A stretch of DNA of 64,000 nucleotides from Capsicum annuum (Eukaryota; Streptophyta; Magnoliopsida; Solanales; Solanaceae): contig NC_061114.1 of NCBI RefSeq assembly GCF_002878395.1, forward strand, positions 142,315,090 through 142,379,089, in the 5' to 3' direction. Both the position numbers and the translations under genes were made by a program. The notes beneath the pieces were generated by a model. The model saw only the letters and a program-made list of their open reading frames with translations. It searched no databases and was not told the DNA's origin. Shown here one piece after another: positions 8,327-16,640 of the stretch (position 1 is the first letter of the stretch; each line of letters begins with the position of its first letter).

Positions 8327-11195
8327 CTGAGGGTTGGGTCTTGAAATATAAGGACCCTCCAGGGTAAGTCCATAGAGCTTGTGAAGACCCTTAGGAAGAG
8401 GAGGATCAACATTGCGTGTGTTCAAGAGACCAAGTGGGTAGGGTCTAAGGCTAGGGATGTGGATGGTTACAAGCTGTGGTACTCTGGAAGCGAGAGGCGT
8501 AGGAATGGAGTTGGCATCTTAGTAGATGAAGAGCTTAGAGGTCAGGTAGTAGAGGTGAAGAGGATCAACGATAGGTTGATGATTATTAAGTTGGTCATTC
8601 GGGGGTTTACCCTGAACGTGTGTAGTGCCTATGCGCCGCAAGTGGGATCGGAGGGGGAGGAGAAGATGCGGCTTTGGGAGGCTTTGGAGGAGGTGGTGAG
8701 AGGCGTGCCTAGCTCGGAGAAGATTGTTGTAGCAGGAGATTTCAACGGGTACATCGGGGCGCTACCGGGAGGCTTTGGTGATGTGCATGGTGGTTTTGGT
8801 TTTGGGGAGAGAAATGAAGAGGGGGCTACCCTATTGGAGTTTGCAAGGTCCTTTGGGCTGGTGGTGGTGAACTCGGGCTTCCCGAAGAAGGACGAACACC
8901 TGATCACCTTTCGAAGCGTGATAGCCAGGACCCAAATTGACTTTTTGTTGCTTAGGAAAGGAGATAGGGCGTTGTGTAAGGACTGTAAGGTCATCCCGAG
9001 TGAGAATCTTTTAAGGACTGTAAGGTCATCTCGAGTGAGAATCTTTCGACCCAGCATAGGCTCTTGGTTATGGATTTGGGTATAAAGAAGAATAGAAAGA
9101 GGAGGAGTAGGGAGTGTAGACCTAGAATTAAGTGGGGCGGCCTGACGCCAGTGAATGCGTGGGAGATAGGGGAGAAGTTGGAGGGAATGGGGGTGTGGGA
9201 GTGTAGGGGAGACGTGGATAGTATGTGGGATAGGGCGGCTAGGTGCATCAGGGAGAATGCAAGTGAGGTGTTGGGTGTTTCTAGGGGCCGGGCCGAGCAC
9301 CATCGGAGGGATTGGTGGTGGAATGAAGAGGTGGAGAAGAAAGTGGGGACCAAGAAAGGGGCGTATGCCAAGTTGGTGGAGAGTAAGGACGAAGAGGAGA
9401 AGCGGGTAAACAGGAAAGAGTACAAGCTAGCGAGGAAGGAGGCTAAGTCAGCAGTCACGGAAGCTAAGACGGCCGCCTTTGAGAGCTTGTATGCAGGGTT
9501 ACAGGGGAAAGGAGGGGAGAAAAAGTTGTTTAGACTGGCTAAGGCTAGGGAGAGGAAGGGTCGTGACTTCGATCAAGTAAGGTGCATTAAGGGGGAGGAC
9601 GGTAGAGTGTTGGTGGAGGACGGCCACATTAAGAATAGATGGCAGTCGTACTTTCATAGGCTCTTGAATGACGAAGGGGATAGAGCTATTGTGTTAGGGG
9701 AACTGGAGCACTCAGAGGAGTGTCGGGATTTTAGCTATTGTAGATGTTTTAAGGTAGAAGAGGTTAGACAGGCTGTTCGCAGAATGCGAAGGGGTAGGGC
9801 GACGGGGCCGGATGAGATACTGGTGGAGTTTTGGAAGTTCGTTGGAGAGGTTGGTGTAAGGTGGTTGACTGGATTGTTTAATGAAATCTTCAAGACGGCA
9901 AAGATGCCCGAGGCTTGGAGGTGGAGTACCATGATCCCTCTCTATAAGAATAAGGGGGACATCCAGAGTTGCAATAACTATAGGGAGATTAAGTTATTGA
10001 GTCACTCTATGAAGATCTGGGAGAGAGTAGTCGAGGTGAGGCTGAGACGGATAGTGTCTATTTCAGAAAACCAGTTTGGATTTATGCCTGGCCGCTCGAC
10101 GACGGAGGCAATTCACCTGGTACGGAGGTTGATGGAACAGTATAGGGAAAGGAAGAAGGATCTGCACATGGTGTTTATCGACCTGGAGAAGGCCTACGAC
10201 AAAGTCCCCAGGGAGGTGCTTTGGAGATGCTTGGAGGTGAGTGGAGTACCGCTGGCATATATCAGAGCAATTAAAGATATGTATGATGGAGCGAAAACTA
10301 AGGTGAGAGAGGAGACTCAGAGCATTTCACTGTCCTGACAGGATTGCATCAGGGATCTACTCTTAGTCCCTTTTTGTTTGCGTTGGTGATGGATGTGTTG
10401 ACGCGGCGTATTCAAGGGGAGGTGCCGTGGTGTATGCTTTTTGCAGACGATGTAGTTCTGATAGATGAGACTCGAGGAGGTGTGAGTGACAAATTAGAGG
10501 TGTGGAGGCAAACCCTTGAGTCTAAAGGGTTCAGGGTGAGCAGAAGCAAAACAGAGTATGTGGAATGCAAGTTTAATGACGTGAGGCGGGAGAATGAGGT
10601 AGTAGTGAAGCTGGAATCACAGGAGGTATGTAAGAGGGAGAGCTTCAAGTATCTCGGGTCCGTGATCCAGAGTAACGGTGAGATTGACGAGGATGTCTCG
10701 CACCGTATTGGGGCGGGATGGATGAAGTGGAAGCTCGCGTCGGGGGTGCTGTGTGATAAGAAGGTGCCGCCCAAGCTTAAAGGCAAATTCTACAGGGCGG
10801 TAGTCTGTCCGGCCATGTTGTATGGAGCGGAGTGTTGGCCAGTTAAGAACTCCCACATCCAAAAAATGAGGGTGGCAGAAATGCGGATGTTGAACTGGAT
10901 GTGTGGGCTGACTAGAGGGGATAGAGTTCGGAATGAGACTATCCGGGAGAAGGTTGGTGTGACTCCAGTGGAGTGCAAGATGCGGAAAGCCCGATTGAGA
11001 TGGTTCGGACACATGAAGAGGAGGGGCATGGATGCCTCGGTCCGTAGGTGTGAGAGGCTAGCGTTGGATGGTTTTAGGCGGGGTAGGGGTAGGCCGAAGA
11101 AGTACTGGGGTGAGGTGATTAGGCGGGACATGGAGCAGTTATAGCTCACCGAGGACATGACCCTAGATAAGAAGGTCTGGAGGACGCGAATTAGG
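8327..11195 (+). pseudogene. RTE LINE endonuclease-reverse transcriptase ORF (frameshifted)
   Basis: The protein nicks target DNA and reverse-transcribes LINE RNA. Apurinic-type endonuclease motifs are present: the N-terminal (W)NIRTL block at 8342 with Trp changed to TGA, CVQETKW near 8415, SAYAPQ near 8625, AGDFNGYIG near 8730, and QIDFLLLRK near 8935. Reverse-transcriptase motifs follow: [11 protein letters not shown] near 10081, [11 protein letters not shown] near 10175, [13 protein letters not shown] near 10343, and the catalytic FADD at 10440-10451. The C-terminus is cysteine/basic-rich. Breaks: a 35-bp tandem duplication (8977-9046) shifts the frame; a 1-nt loss or equivalent near 10308 shifts it again; TAG at 11142-11144 precedes the usual end near 11195. 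All catalytic blocks are readable, so decay is recent. Confidence 0.9.
8977..9046 (+). repeat. 35-bp tandem duplication in the LINE ORF
   Basis: The unit starting TAAGGACTGTAAGGTCATC is present twice (8977-9011 and 9012-9046) with one C/T difference. Thirty-five is not a multiple of three. The endonuclease frame upstream and the RT frame downstream differ by exactly this shift. Confidence 0.9.
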
Positions 11196-11332
11196 GCAGA
11201 GGACTAGGGCCAGTTTGAGTCGCTAGTGTAGGGAATTACTTGGTGGGAGTTTTATTCCTGTTATGAGTCCGTGTTCCAGGTTTTATTACGAATCTGTGTG
11301 CTTTCCTCTGTTTTATATTACTTATGGGTGCC

Positions 11333-11451
11333 CTGAGCCGGGGGTCTATCGGAAACAGCCTTTCTACTTCTTCAAAGGTAGAGGTATGGACTGCGTACAT
11401 CTTACTCCCCAGACCCCACTAGGTGGGAATACACTGGGTTTATTGTTGTTG
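11333..11451 (+). repeat. LINE 3' tail shared with TS-SINE-type fragment
   Basis: GAGCCGGGGGTCTATC, GGAAACAGCC, and CCCAGACCCCACTAGGTGGG lead to the terminal TTG repeats. This is the part a SINE must share to borrow the LINE machinery. The similar block at 4453-4560 supports that relation. Confidence 0.7.
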
Positions 11452-11469
11452 TTGGATCATTAAACACAT

Positions 11470-12557
11470 AGAAAATCTTCTTAAATTGGCTACCAAAATC
11501 ATTCACAATTATGTACCATACTAATTGGCTACAATTACAAATCTTAAGCCCATTAAATCTTCTAAATTGGCTACAATTAGAATACCTAAAGCTTTTGAAC
11601 CCATTCACTGCAAAAAGGTTCCAATTGCCACAATTATGTGTAATACTGATGATGTCAGCAAGGTGAGTCCATATATAACAATGGAGATATGATTTTTGCA
11701 CAGGTAGCTGCTACCCAAGACACCACCGATACAGAGGCAGAGACATACGCTCCTCTAATGCAGAAAATTATCCCAAACCCAGATGAAAAATACACCAGAT
11801 TAATTGAAACTAACACAACCCATTTACATATAACGAGAAAACACAAAATAAGTTGTAATAAACCTGGACTCCTTTTGTTCATTGACTTGAAAGAAGAAAA
11901 AATTCATTAAGAATCAATCAATTTGCCATACTCTCGAATGAGACTTTCAGCACAGATACTATAGAGAAGACAAATAAAGAACCACACCTTTTCAATCACT
12001 AAGCATCGGATATATACAATCAAAAACAAGTCCAAAAGGACATTCCAAAACTGCGAGCACAAGGATATGCAAGAAAACAAATTGGGGTTGCTAAAGCACG
12101 ATGACCAATCTACAGGCAATATAAACTGCATTACACAGGAAAAATAATGTAGAGTAGAGCTCACCGAAGGGAATCGAGTATCAAGTTTGCGCACGTGAAT
12201 GCTAGAGCTAATATCAAATTTCACACAATGAGGAGGGAATTGCACACACAACAGCGAGGAGAAAATTGAGAGATGTAAATTAGGGCAAATTTTTTTAATT
12301 GTACAGAGAAATCTTCGGTATGTTTAAGCGAGAAGATAGAATGCTTTAATTTTTTAATCATATTAAATTAATAGATACTAGTTTTGGTGCCTATTATGTT
12401 TTATTAATTAGCCAATTACGAATTTTTTTTAATTTAAAATTTTACAAACAGTTTGGCGGTATTTCTTTTCCCCCCTTAGGACTCCAAATTATCAATAGAG
12501 ACCGGCTAAAAAAAATTTTAGGACCAGACTTTCTGCTTTCGCAAAAAATTGTATAAT
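11470..12557. other. Right interior of the CACTA-like insert, unassigned
   Basis: No SPIKE1 exon could be recognised here. On the minus strand, 12251-12170 looks like a possible first exon: a CT-rich leader, an ATG at 12251, then a GTGAGC donor-like site. The product is not recognisable. A partial direct repeat of TTGTAGCCAATT occurs near 11520 and 11570. It may be another captured fragment or the transposon's own 5' region. Confidence 0.35.
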
Positions 12558-12625
12558 TAGGGACCGAAATATAATCTCGTCTCAATAAATATACTTTTAG
12601 AGATGAGATTATATTTAATTCCCTA
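12558..12625. repeat. 26-bp-arm palindrome at the right end of the insert
   Basis: The left arm begins TAGGGACCGAAATATAATC and the right arm ends GAGATTATATTTAATTCCCTA. They are complementary over 26 bp with about three mismatches and a 16-base loop. It resembles inverted subterminal repeats of CACTA elements and stops one base before the probable insert/gag junction. Confidence 0.65.
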
Positions 12626-12626
12626 A

Positions 12627-13050
12627 ATGTTGATCTCTGGGTTGAATCAAGATTTGATATTGTAAAGCAAGACTGACTTGTTAATTAAAAATATGGATAT
12701 TTCTAGGTTGATTGTTCATATGCAGCAAGTAAAGATGAGAAGAGGAAACAGGCGGAGTTTGGAGATTAGCAGGGTAAGAGGAGCAGGTTTTATGATCAGG
12801 GAGATGCTCAGTCTCAGGGTAGTCGGGATGCCAGCAAAGGGCAAAAAATAAGTGGAGTAGTTCTGGATCTTTGTCTACTGCTAGTACTCCTTACCCGAAG
12901 TAGCTGAGTGACAGGTATCATCAGGGCGGTGATAAATTTTAGGTATACGGTGCCCAATCTCAGAAGAGTGAGAGTCAGTCAGTTTCTTTATGTCCTTTTT
13001 AAAGGATTGTAGGGGGGTGCGGAGTAGGCGCGGTAACTTTACTAGGAAAT
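12627..13050 (+). pseudogene. gag, second part, Tekay-like copy A
   Basis: The gag resumes at about ATCTCTGGGTTGAAT. The next blocks (..MDISRLIVHMQQ.., then ..QGKRSRFYDQGDAQSQGSR..) match the copy B gag at 24060-24260 and the gag near the window's right edge. Stops and frameshifts are present. Similarity to copy B runs through a degraded zinc-knuckle approach (near 13000) and ends around AATAAATAG at 13045-13052, where the pararetrovirus-like block begins. The pol and 3' LTR of copy A are not in the window. Confidence 0.75.
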
Positions 13051-13126
13051 AAATAGTTATTAGGTAATAAGTATTTATTTTTATATAATGTATTTTGTGA
13101 ATATTATCGATTGAAATATTTTTCAT
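13050..13126 (-). pseudogene. Small ORF e, truncated (pararetrovirus-like)
   Basis: The ATG at 13126 follows the stop of ORF d by one base (TAAAATG). About 25 codons (MKNISIDNIHKI...) remain before the sequence joins copy A gag in another reading sense. Function unknown. It shows that the ORF series once continued beyond the break. Confidence 0.45.
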
Positions 13127-13127
13127 T

Positions 13128-13425
13128 TTATCTTCTTGACATAAGATGTTTTATTAATTCATATTCTAAATTAGATATTTTCGTAAGTAAATTATCTAGT
13201 GTTCTAGGATCCTCGTTAGTACTATGTAATCTTTTATATTCTTGGTATAAACTATATAGTTGGGTTTCGATTTCTTTTAATGATTTATTCTTTTCGTAAG
13301 ATGTATCTATTAATTTATGTAATTGTTAAATGCTTTGTAGTAATATTCATTAACTGTTTTTCTTCGTTCTTGTATTTTTGATTTTCATATATTTTATTAA
13401 TATATTCAATTTTACTGATATTCAT
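13128..13425 (-). pseudogene. Small ORF d (pararetrovirus-like), frameshifted
   Basis: The ATG at 13425 overlaps the last codons of ORF b2 (ATGAATATCAG inside the b2 tail). It encodes a Lys/Glu/Asn-rich helical protein of about 95 residues ending ..LEYELIKHLMSRR. One frame change lies near 13330. The heptad-like leucine spacing in the second half suggests a coiled coil. The function is not recognised. Caulimovirids carry small virion-associated and aphid-transmission-type proteins of similar size, but that link is only positional. Confidence 0.45.
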
Positions 13426-13651
13426 ATTTCGAGGGGTGATTAAATGGTAGTTGATTAAATTCTTTGCTATAATATTTTTTAACTTTTTTTCTTAGTTTTT
13501 GTAAGTCTTCTATATTATTTTTAAGATATTCTAAATATTCTATATCTTTTGTTTTAAAATATTCAATTAAATTCGTTTTTATAAGGTTTTCTGTTAATCT
13601 TATTTCTTCCATTTCTTGTTCCCAGTATTTTAGGTATTCGTAGTTTATCAT
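13412..13651 (-). CDS. Small ORF b2 (pararetrovirus-like, duplicated)
   Basis: 79 codons, starting MINYEYLKYWEQEMEEI. The ATG lies one base after the stop of ORF c. It is clearly related to ORF b1 at 14301-14095: both open MINY.YL, share E(N)..K.NL..Y..TKDI.Y.E.L..N...L, and end YY.K.FNQ. It is predicted to be all-helical and coiled-coil prone. Function unknown. An open frame with this degree of pairing argues that the ORF was once translated. Confidence 0.55.
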   Translation of the reverse strand: MINYEYLKYWEQEMEEIRLTENLIKTNLIEYFKTKDIEYLEYLKNNIEDLQKLRKKVKKYYSKEFNQLPFNHPSKYEYQ

Positions 13652-13653
13652 TT

Positions 13654-13941
13654 TATTCTTCTAAAGTAAATGTATAATAATCTATTCTGCTTGTACTATA
13701 TTTAATATATTGTTTGAGGTTATTAATACTACTAACTATTTTTTCTTGTTCTCTTCTTAATAATTTTTTTTAAACTATCTAAACTTTTATCTTTGCTTTT
13801 TTCTAAATTTTTCAAGGTTTCGTCTATCCATTTTGATTTTTCTATTTGATTTTCCATTATTTCTCTAATTTGTTTTCTATAATCAATTTCTTTATGTAGG
13901 TCTTCCTGGTTTTCTCTAATTTTCTTAATATATTCCGACAT
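13654..13941 (-). pseudogene. Small ORF c, coiled-coil (pararetrovirus-like), slippage frameshift
   Basis: It starts MSEYIKKIRENQEDLHKEI and is rich in Lys and Glu with long helical stretches (a likely coiled coil, about residues 1-60). The frame breaks at a run of eight A on the minus strand near 13765-13773. Shifting by one base leads to a continuing frame that ends TAA at 13654, one base before the ATG of ORF b2. The compact junction supports this as the original end. It could correspond to a virion-associated protein by position and coiled coil, but this is not shown. Confidence 0.5.
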
Positions 13942-13947
13942 TTTTAG

Positions 13948-14094
13948 TCAGTATAATATCCATCTGAATCTAAATAGTATTGGTGTTTCTTCCTCTTCAT
14001 AATCTTGTAACTTTTTCCATATTACTTTCTTTATGTCTATAATTTCTATATCTCTAAGTATATATAAAACAAGTATTTTAATATCATCTGTCAT
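13948..14094 (-). CDS. Small ORF a2 (pararetrovirus-like, duplicated)
   Basis: 48 codons, starting MTDDIKILVLYIL. The ATG directly follows the TAA of ORF b1 (TAAATG). It resembles ORF a1: I(K)ILVLY.L(R/K)DI...DI(K/R)K.I..K shared over about 30 residues. The TGA at 13948-13950 is six bases before ORF c. Too short for functional recognition; the duplication and tight spacing are the evidence that it is real. Confidence 0.5.
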   Translation of the reverse strand: MTDDIKILVLYILRDIEIIDIKKVIWKKLQDYEEEETPILFRFRWILY

Positions 14095-14301
14095 TTAAGT
14101 TTGATTAAATGTTTTTTCATAATATTTTTCAGTTGTTTGTTTTAGTCTAAGTAGTTCTTGCATATTTTCATTAAGAAATTCTATATATTTTATATCTTTA
14201 GTTTCCATGTATTTGTCTAAATTTACTTTCATCTGATTTTCTATTAACTGTATGTTTCTCATATCTTTTTCCAAAAATTCTAGATATATGTAATTTATCA
14301 T
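14095..14301 (-). CDS. Small ORF b1 (pararetrovirus-like, duplicated)
   Basis: 68 codons, starting MINYIYLEFLEKDMRNI and ending YYEKTFNQT. It overlaps ORF a1 by four bases (ATGA), a stop-restart arrangement typical of polycistronic viral RNAs. It is homologous to ORF b2. It looks all-helical, with leucines and isoleucines in heptad-like positions. Function unknown. Confidence 0.55.
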   Translation of the reverse strand: MINYIYLEFLEKDMRNIQLIENQMKVNLDKYMETKDIKYIEFLNENMQELLRLKQTTEKYYEKTFNQT

Positions 14302-14483
14302 GGTAAGTATTTGTAAGAGTAGTTAGGTAGGCATGGTATGTAGTTTATTCTAGTCATATAATATTTACCAAATGTTTTTTCTAATATGATTTTTCTTATA
14401 TCTACTACTTTTATATCCTTAAGTGCATACAAAATAAGTATTTTAAATTTATTTACCATTTCGTCAGATAAATAATTATTCAT
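14298..14483 (-). CDS. Small ORF a1, first ORF after the leader (pararetrovirus-like)
   Basis: 61 codons, starting MNNYLSDEMVNKFKIL. It is the first substantial ATG-initiated frame after the putative transcript leader. Its stop overlaps the start of ORF b1. It is related to ORF a2. Function unknown. In caulimovirids the first ORF after the leader is often small and dispensable, but identity is not established. Confidence 0.5.
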   Translation of the reverse strand: MNNYLSDEMVNKFKILILYALKDIKVVDIRKIILEKTFGKYYMTRINYIPCLPNYSYKYLP

Positions 14484-14940
14484 TTTTCATAAAATTGCTA
14501 TTTTCAAAATATTTCCTTCAATCATACACATAACAAAATATGATCATATTAGATTACTATATACTAGATCATTCTTAAATAACATGTTCGTCGATCACTA
14601 TTAGCATGGTAATTCAAATACTTTTTTCTTAAACAGCGCCTCAACTCTGGCTACTCCCCACCACGGCTTCTTGCCTTATTGGTTTCATCTTTAGGATGGC
14701 ATAGTTCTTAGGAATTTTTCTCCGTTTCCACTTTGCTAATAAACTTCTTAACATGCTATTCTTCGAATAATTCTACTATAAAGTAGCTAACATGAACTTA
14801 TCTTAATATATCATGATTGTTAGGAATTATGAATTTAGCTATTCATAATAGTGAATAAATATACCTATTCTGGTAAGTTTGATAATCCTAAGTTTTGTTC
14901 CTCCATAGATTTTTCCATTGAAATATACCTGTTTTTTAAA
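14484..14940 (-). other. Putative pararetroviral leader
   Basis: Non-coding on the minus strand except for one 17-codon ORF, starting MEKSMEEQNLG near 14910. Short upstream ORFs are a habit of caulimovirid leaders. I looked for a tRNA-Met primer-binding site (TGGTATCAGAGC) here and found no good match, which weakens the assignment or means it has been lost. Confidence 0.4.
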
Positions 14941-14955
14941 TAAATAAGCAAAATA

Positions 14956-14961
14956 TTTATT
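14956..14961 (-). terminator. Poly(A) signal AATAAA
   Basis: AATAAA lies 65 bases downstream of the TATA box in the same strand sense. In pararetroviruses the signal sits a short distance after the transcription start so that it acts on the second pass, giving terminally redundant RNA. Confidence 0.5.
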
Positions 14962-15026
14962 GTAGACAAGAGAGAGTTTTTGCTTCAATGCATGAAGGCT
15001 TGCCTTTGCACTGCCTTCGGTCCTTC

Positions 15027-15034
15027 TATTTATA
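15027..15034 (-). promoter_or_regulatory. TATA box of the 35S-type promoter
   Basis: TATAAATA followed by GAAGGACCGAAGGC, in the intergenic region after the stop of the large ORF at 15356. Upstream within 250 bases lie AGTCTT/AAGACT repeats and a TTACGTAA palindrome, which could be a bZIP site. The GC-richer stretch just downstream, in otherwise AT-rich DNA, resembles a transcription start region. Confidence 0.55.
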
Positions 15035-15355
15035 ACTGAAATATACAGATTATTTCTTTACACGTTTCCTAAAATGACTTTGAAAAATCAAAGTCTATAC
15101 TAGTCTAAGCTAAACTAATTAATGTTTACAAAAAAGTCTTCATATTTTAAAAGAAGACTTTGACATAAAGCACTAAATGACAAAAAAAACTTTAAATGGC
15201 TAAGACTTTTTCTATACAAATTTTTACAATTTACGTAAAGGAAATTGTGAAAGTTATCTACATGTTACTTTCACAATTTAATAGCTTATCTTCTCTATTA
15301 TTTTGCACCGTGGTTATCTCTATTTTATTGTAACTACTGTTTTTCTATCTTCTTA

Positions 15356-16625
15356 TCAGTGTAGCATCACATCTGGAATAAAGTTGTGCTTGCTACTACA
15401 TCTGTTGCATATTTGGTCTTTGTATTTTTGGCCAACTTTTTCACAAAATTGATCCATAGCTTCTTCTGAAATAATTCCCTTACTGATAGATCTTGTTAAT
15501 GATTGTTCTTCTGGTCTGACGAGTGTTAATCCTCATTTTCTAAGTTCTTCCATGTCATGGTCTCTAACTTCTTTGCAAGTTGAATAAATCAATGCTTGGT
15601 TCCTTGAATTATATATCCAAACTGGCTTTTTATTTGAATAATTATTAAGTAACTCTGATAATATATTGCTTATTCCAATAACTCTTTTATTGCGGTAAAA
15701 TGCTGGTATCTACGTTGTTGGAATCTCGATCTGTTCACATATTTCTTCCAGAATAATATAATCTCTAGTCATACCCATTTTGACCACATTAATAGTCTGT
15801 TTAATTTTGTTAAATAATATTTCTGCTGGTGCGGAATAAAATCGAACATAGAATAATTGTCCGTTGGTAATTCTCTTGTAAGTCATAAATTCTTTGTGAA
15901 TTTCTGGGATTCCAGCTAACTCTTCTCCATCGGTTGTGTAAACCGTAGATAATAATCCATAATAGTAACATGATTTAATAAAATTTGGGCTTGTACCTGG
16001 TAAGGCAATAAGTTTATTGTAATTTTGGCATTTCTGGGTAATATATCCTTTTTGTTATGCGGCTAGCTCTTCACTTTGAATAGGTTTGGTATTTAATAAG
16101 GTTTGTAAGGTGTGTATGTTGTCAATGTATTTACGAGAAGAATAATTGTATGTCTATTTTTCTTGGTTAAGTGATTCAGAATAGGTATGTATCTGGGGAG
16201 GTGCAAATGCTTCTAAATTTTATTTATTTGGTGTATATGGTTTTGAAAATATTTGGCTGAGGTTATAATTCTTTTTCTTTAGTATTTCAGGTCTATTTTT
16301 AGTGACTATATTTTTCCCTTTAGATGTGCCTGCAGCTGTAATTGAAGTTTCGTTAGTAATTTGAGTTTTAAGGTGTTTCTCATCGTCACCTTCTAGGTCT
16401 AGTTTTTTAATGTGCTCTTCCTGCACAGTATCTTATTTTTTATAGTGCTCGACTTGCACTTTTACATTTGTAACTTCAGTAGTTAGTGTAATAACTCGTT
16501 CTTGTAATAACTCCATTTGTTTAAACATTTGGAGCAATAAATCAGTCTGGGTATCTTTGGCATCAGCCTCTTCCATTGGTAAATCAGTTTGAGTAGCTTT
16601 GTCTTGATAAGTAATCTACAATGAT
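15356..16625 (-). pseudogene. Large pararetrovirus-like ORF, possible transactivator/viroplasmin-type protein
   Basis: On the minus strand one frame runs about 420 codons with a handful of stops. The N-terminal part contains two ATQTD/DTQTD-type repeats and a heptad-rich coiled coil (about 16590-16440). The central part (about 16000-15600) is a compact folded-looking domain including CYYYGLLSTVY and FYVRFYSAPAEI. The C-terminus (about 15420-15360) has CNRC and a nearby His. It lies immediately upstream of the promoter region, where caulimovirids place the transactivator (ORF VI type). A movement-protein assignment was considered, but position argues against it. Stops near 16436, 16216 and 15720 show it is dead. 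Confidence 0.45.
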
Positions 16626-16640
16626 ATTTTGGCTTGGGTG

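Larger units (their letters stand above)
7420..11451 (+). mobile_element. RTE-type LINE retrotransposon (~4 kb)
   Basis: Bounded by the 18-bp duplication at 7402 and 11452. It has a CT- and GC-rich 5' UTR, one endonuclease/reverse-transcriptase ORF, and a 3' UTR ending in TTG repeats (TTGTTGTTG) instead of poly(A), as in the RTE clade. GC content and codon use differ strongly from the AT-rich flanks. It sits inside the CACTA-like insert, so it arrived later. The recognisable open frames and clean duplication suggest it is younger than its surroundings. Confidence 0.9.
3098..12626 (+). mobile_element. CACTA-like DNA transposon insertion carrying captured host sequence
   Basis: The insert separates two halves of the copy A gag. 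It starts CACTAAAAGAAAAAC, close to the CACTA-superfamily terminus CACTACAAGAAA, followed by an array of short GACGAG-type subterminal repeats. The right end also has subterminal-type sequence (a palindrome at 12558-12625), but no TAGTG terminus. About 8 gag codons are missing at that junction, so I infer a deletion removed the right terminus. The cargo is a SPIKE1 fragment, a MITE, a LINE and a TS-SINE-like tail. No transposase was recognised, so it would be non-autonomous. Family assignment rests on the left end and the subterminal repeats. Confidence 0.6.
13050..16640 (-). mobile_element. Endogenous pararetrovirus-like (Caulimoviridae-like) fragment
   Basis: A strongly AT-rich minus-strand block unlike its neighbours. 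Reading 5' to 3' on the minus strand: a large ORF with coiled coil and a C-terminal Cys-rich motif, an intergenic region with TATA box and AATAAA signal, then at least seven small ORFs packed end to end with ATGA or TAAATG junctions. Coat, polymerase and movement regions are not seen, so this is part of a circular-type genome, broken at about 13050 inside a small ORF. Layout and gene style fit an integrated plant pararetrovirus. Family placement is inferred from organisation and remembered sequence style, not from a search. The reading frames contain stops and slippage frameshifts, so it is a fossil. Confidence 0.6.

Noticed and set aside
8629..9458. Long minus-strand ORFs opposite the LINE
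   Set aside because: Shadow frames of the GC-rich LINE ORF, with proline/serine-rich low-complexity products and no motifs.
10412..11158. Minus-strand ORFs opposite the LINE RT C-terminus
   Set aside because: Same reason: antisense of the conserved LINE frame.
3095..12629. ATG as a 3-bp target duplication of the CACTA-like insert
   Set aside because: ATG flanks both sides, but the right terminus is absent and gag codons are missing there, so three matching bases prove nothing.
15356..16625. Movement-protein identity for the large pararetrovirus-like ORF
   Set aside because: Position directly before the promoter region fits a last ORF better. Left open for a profile search.
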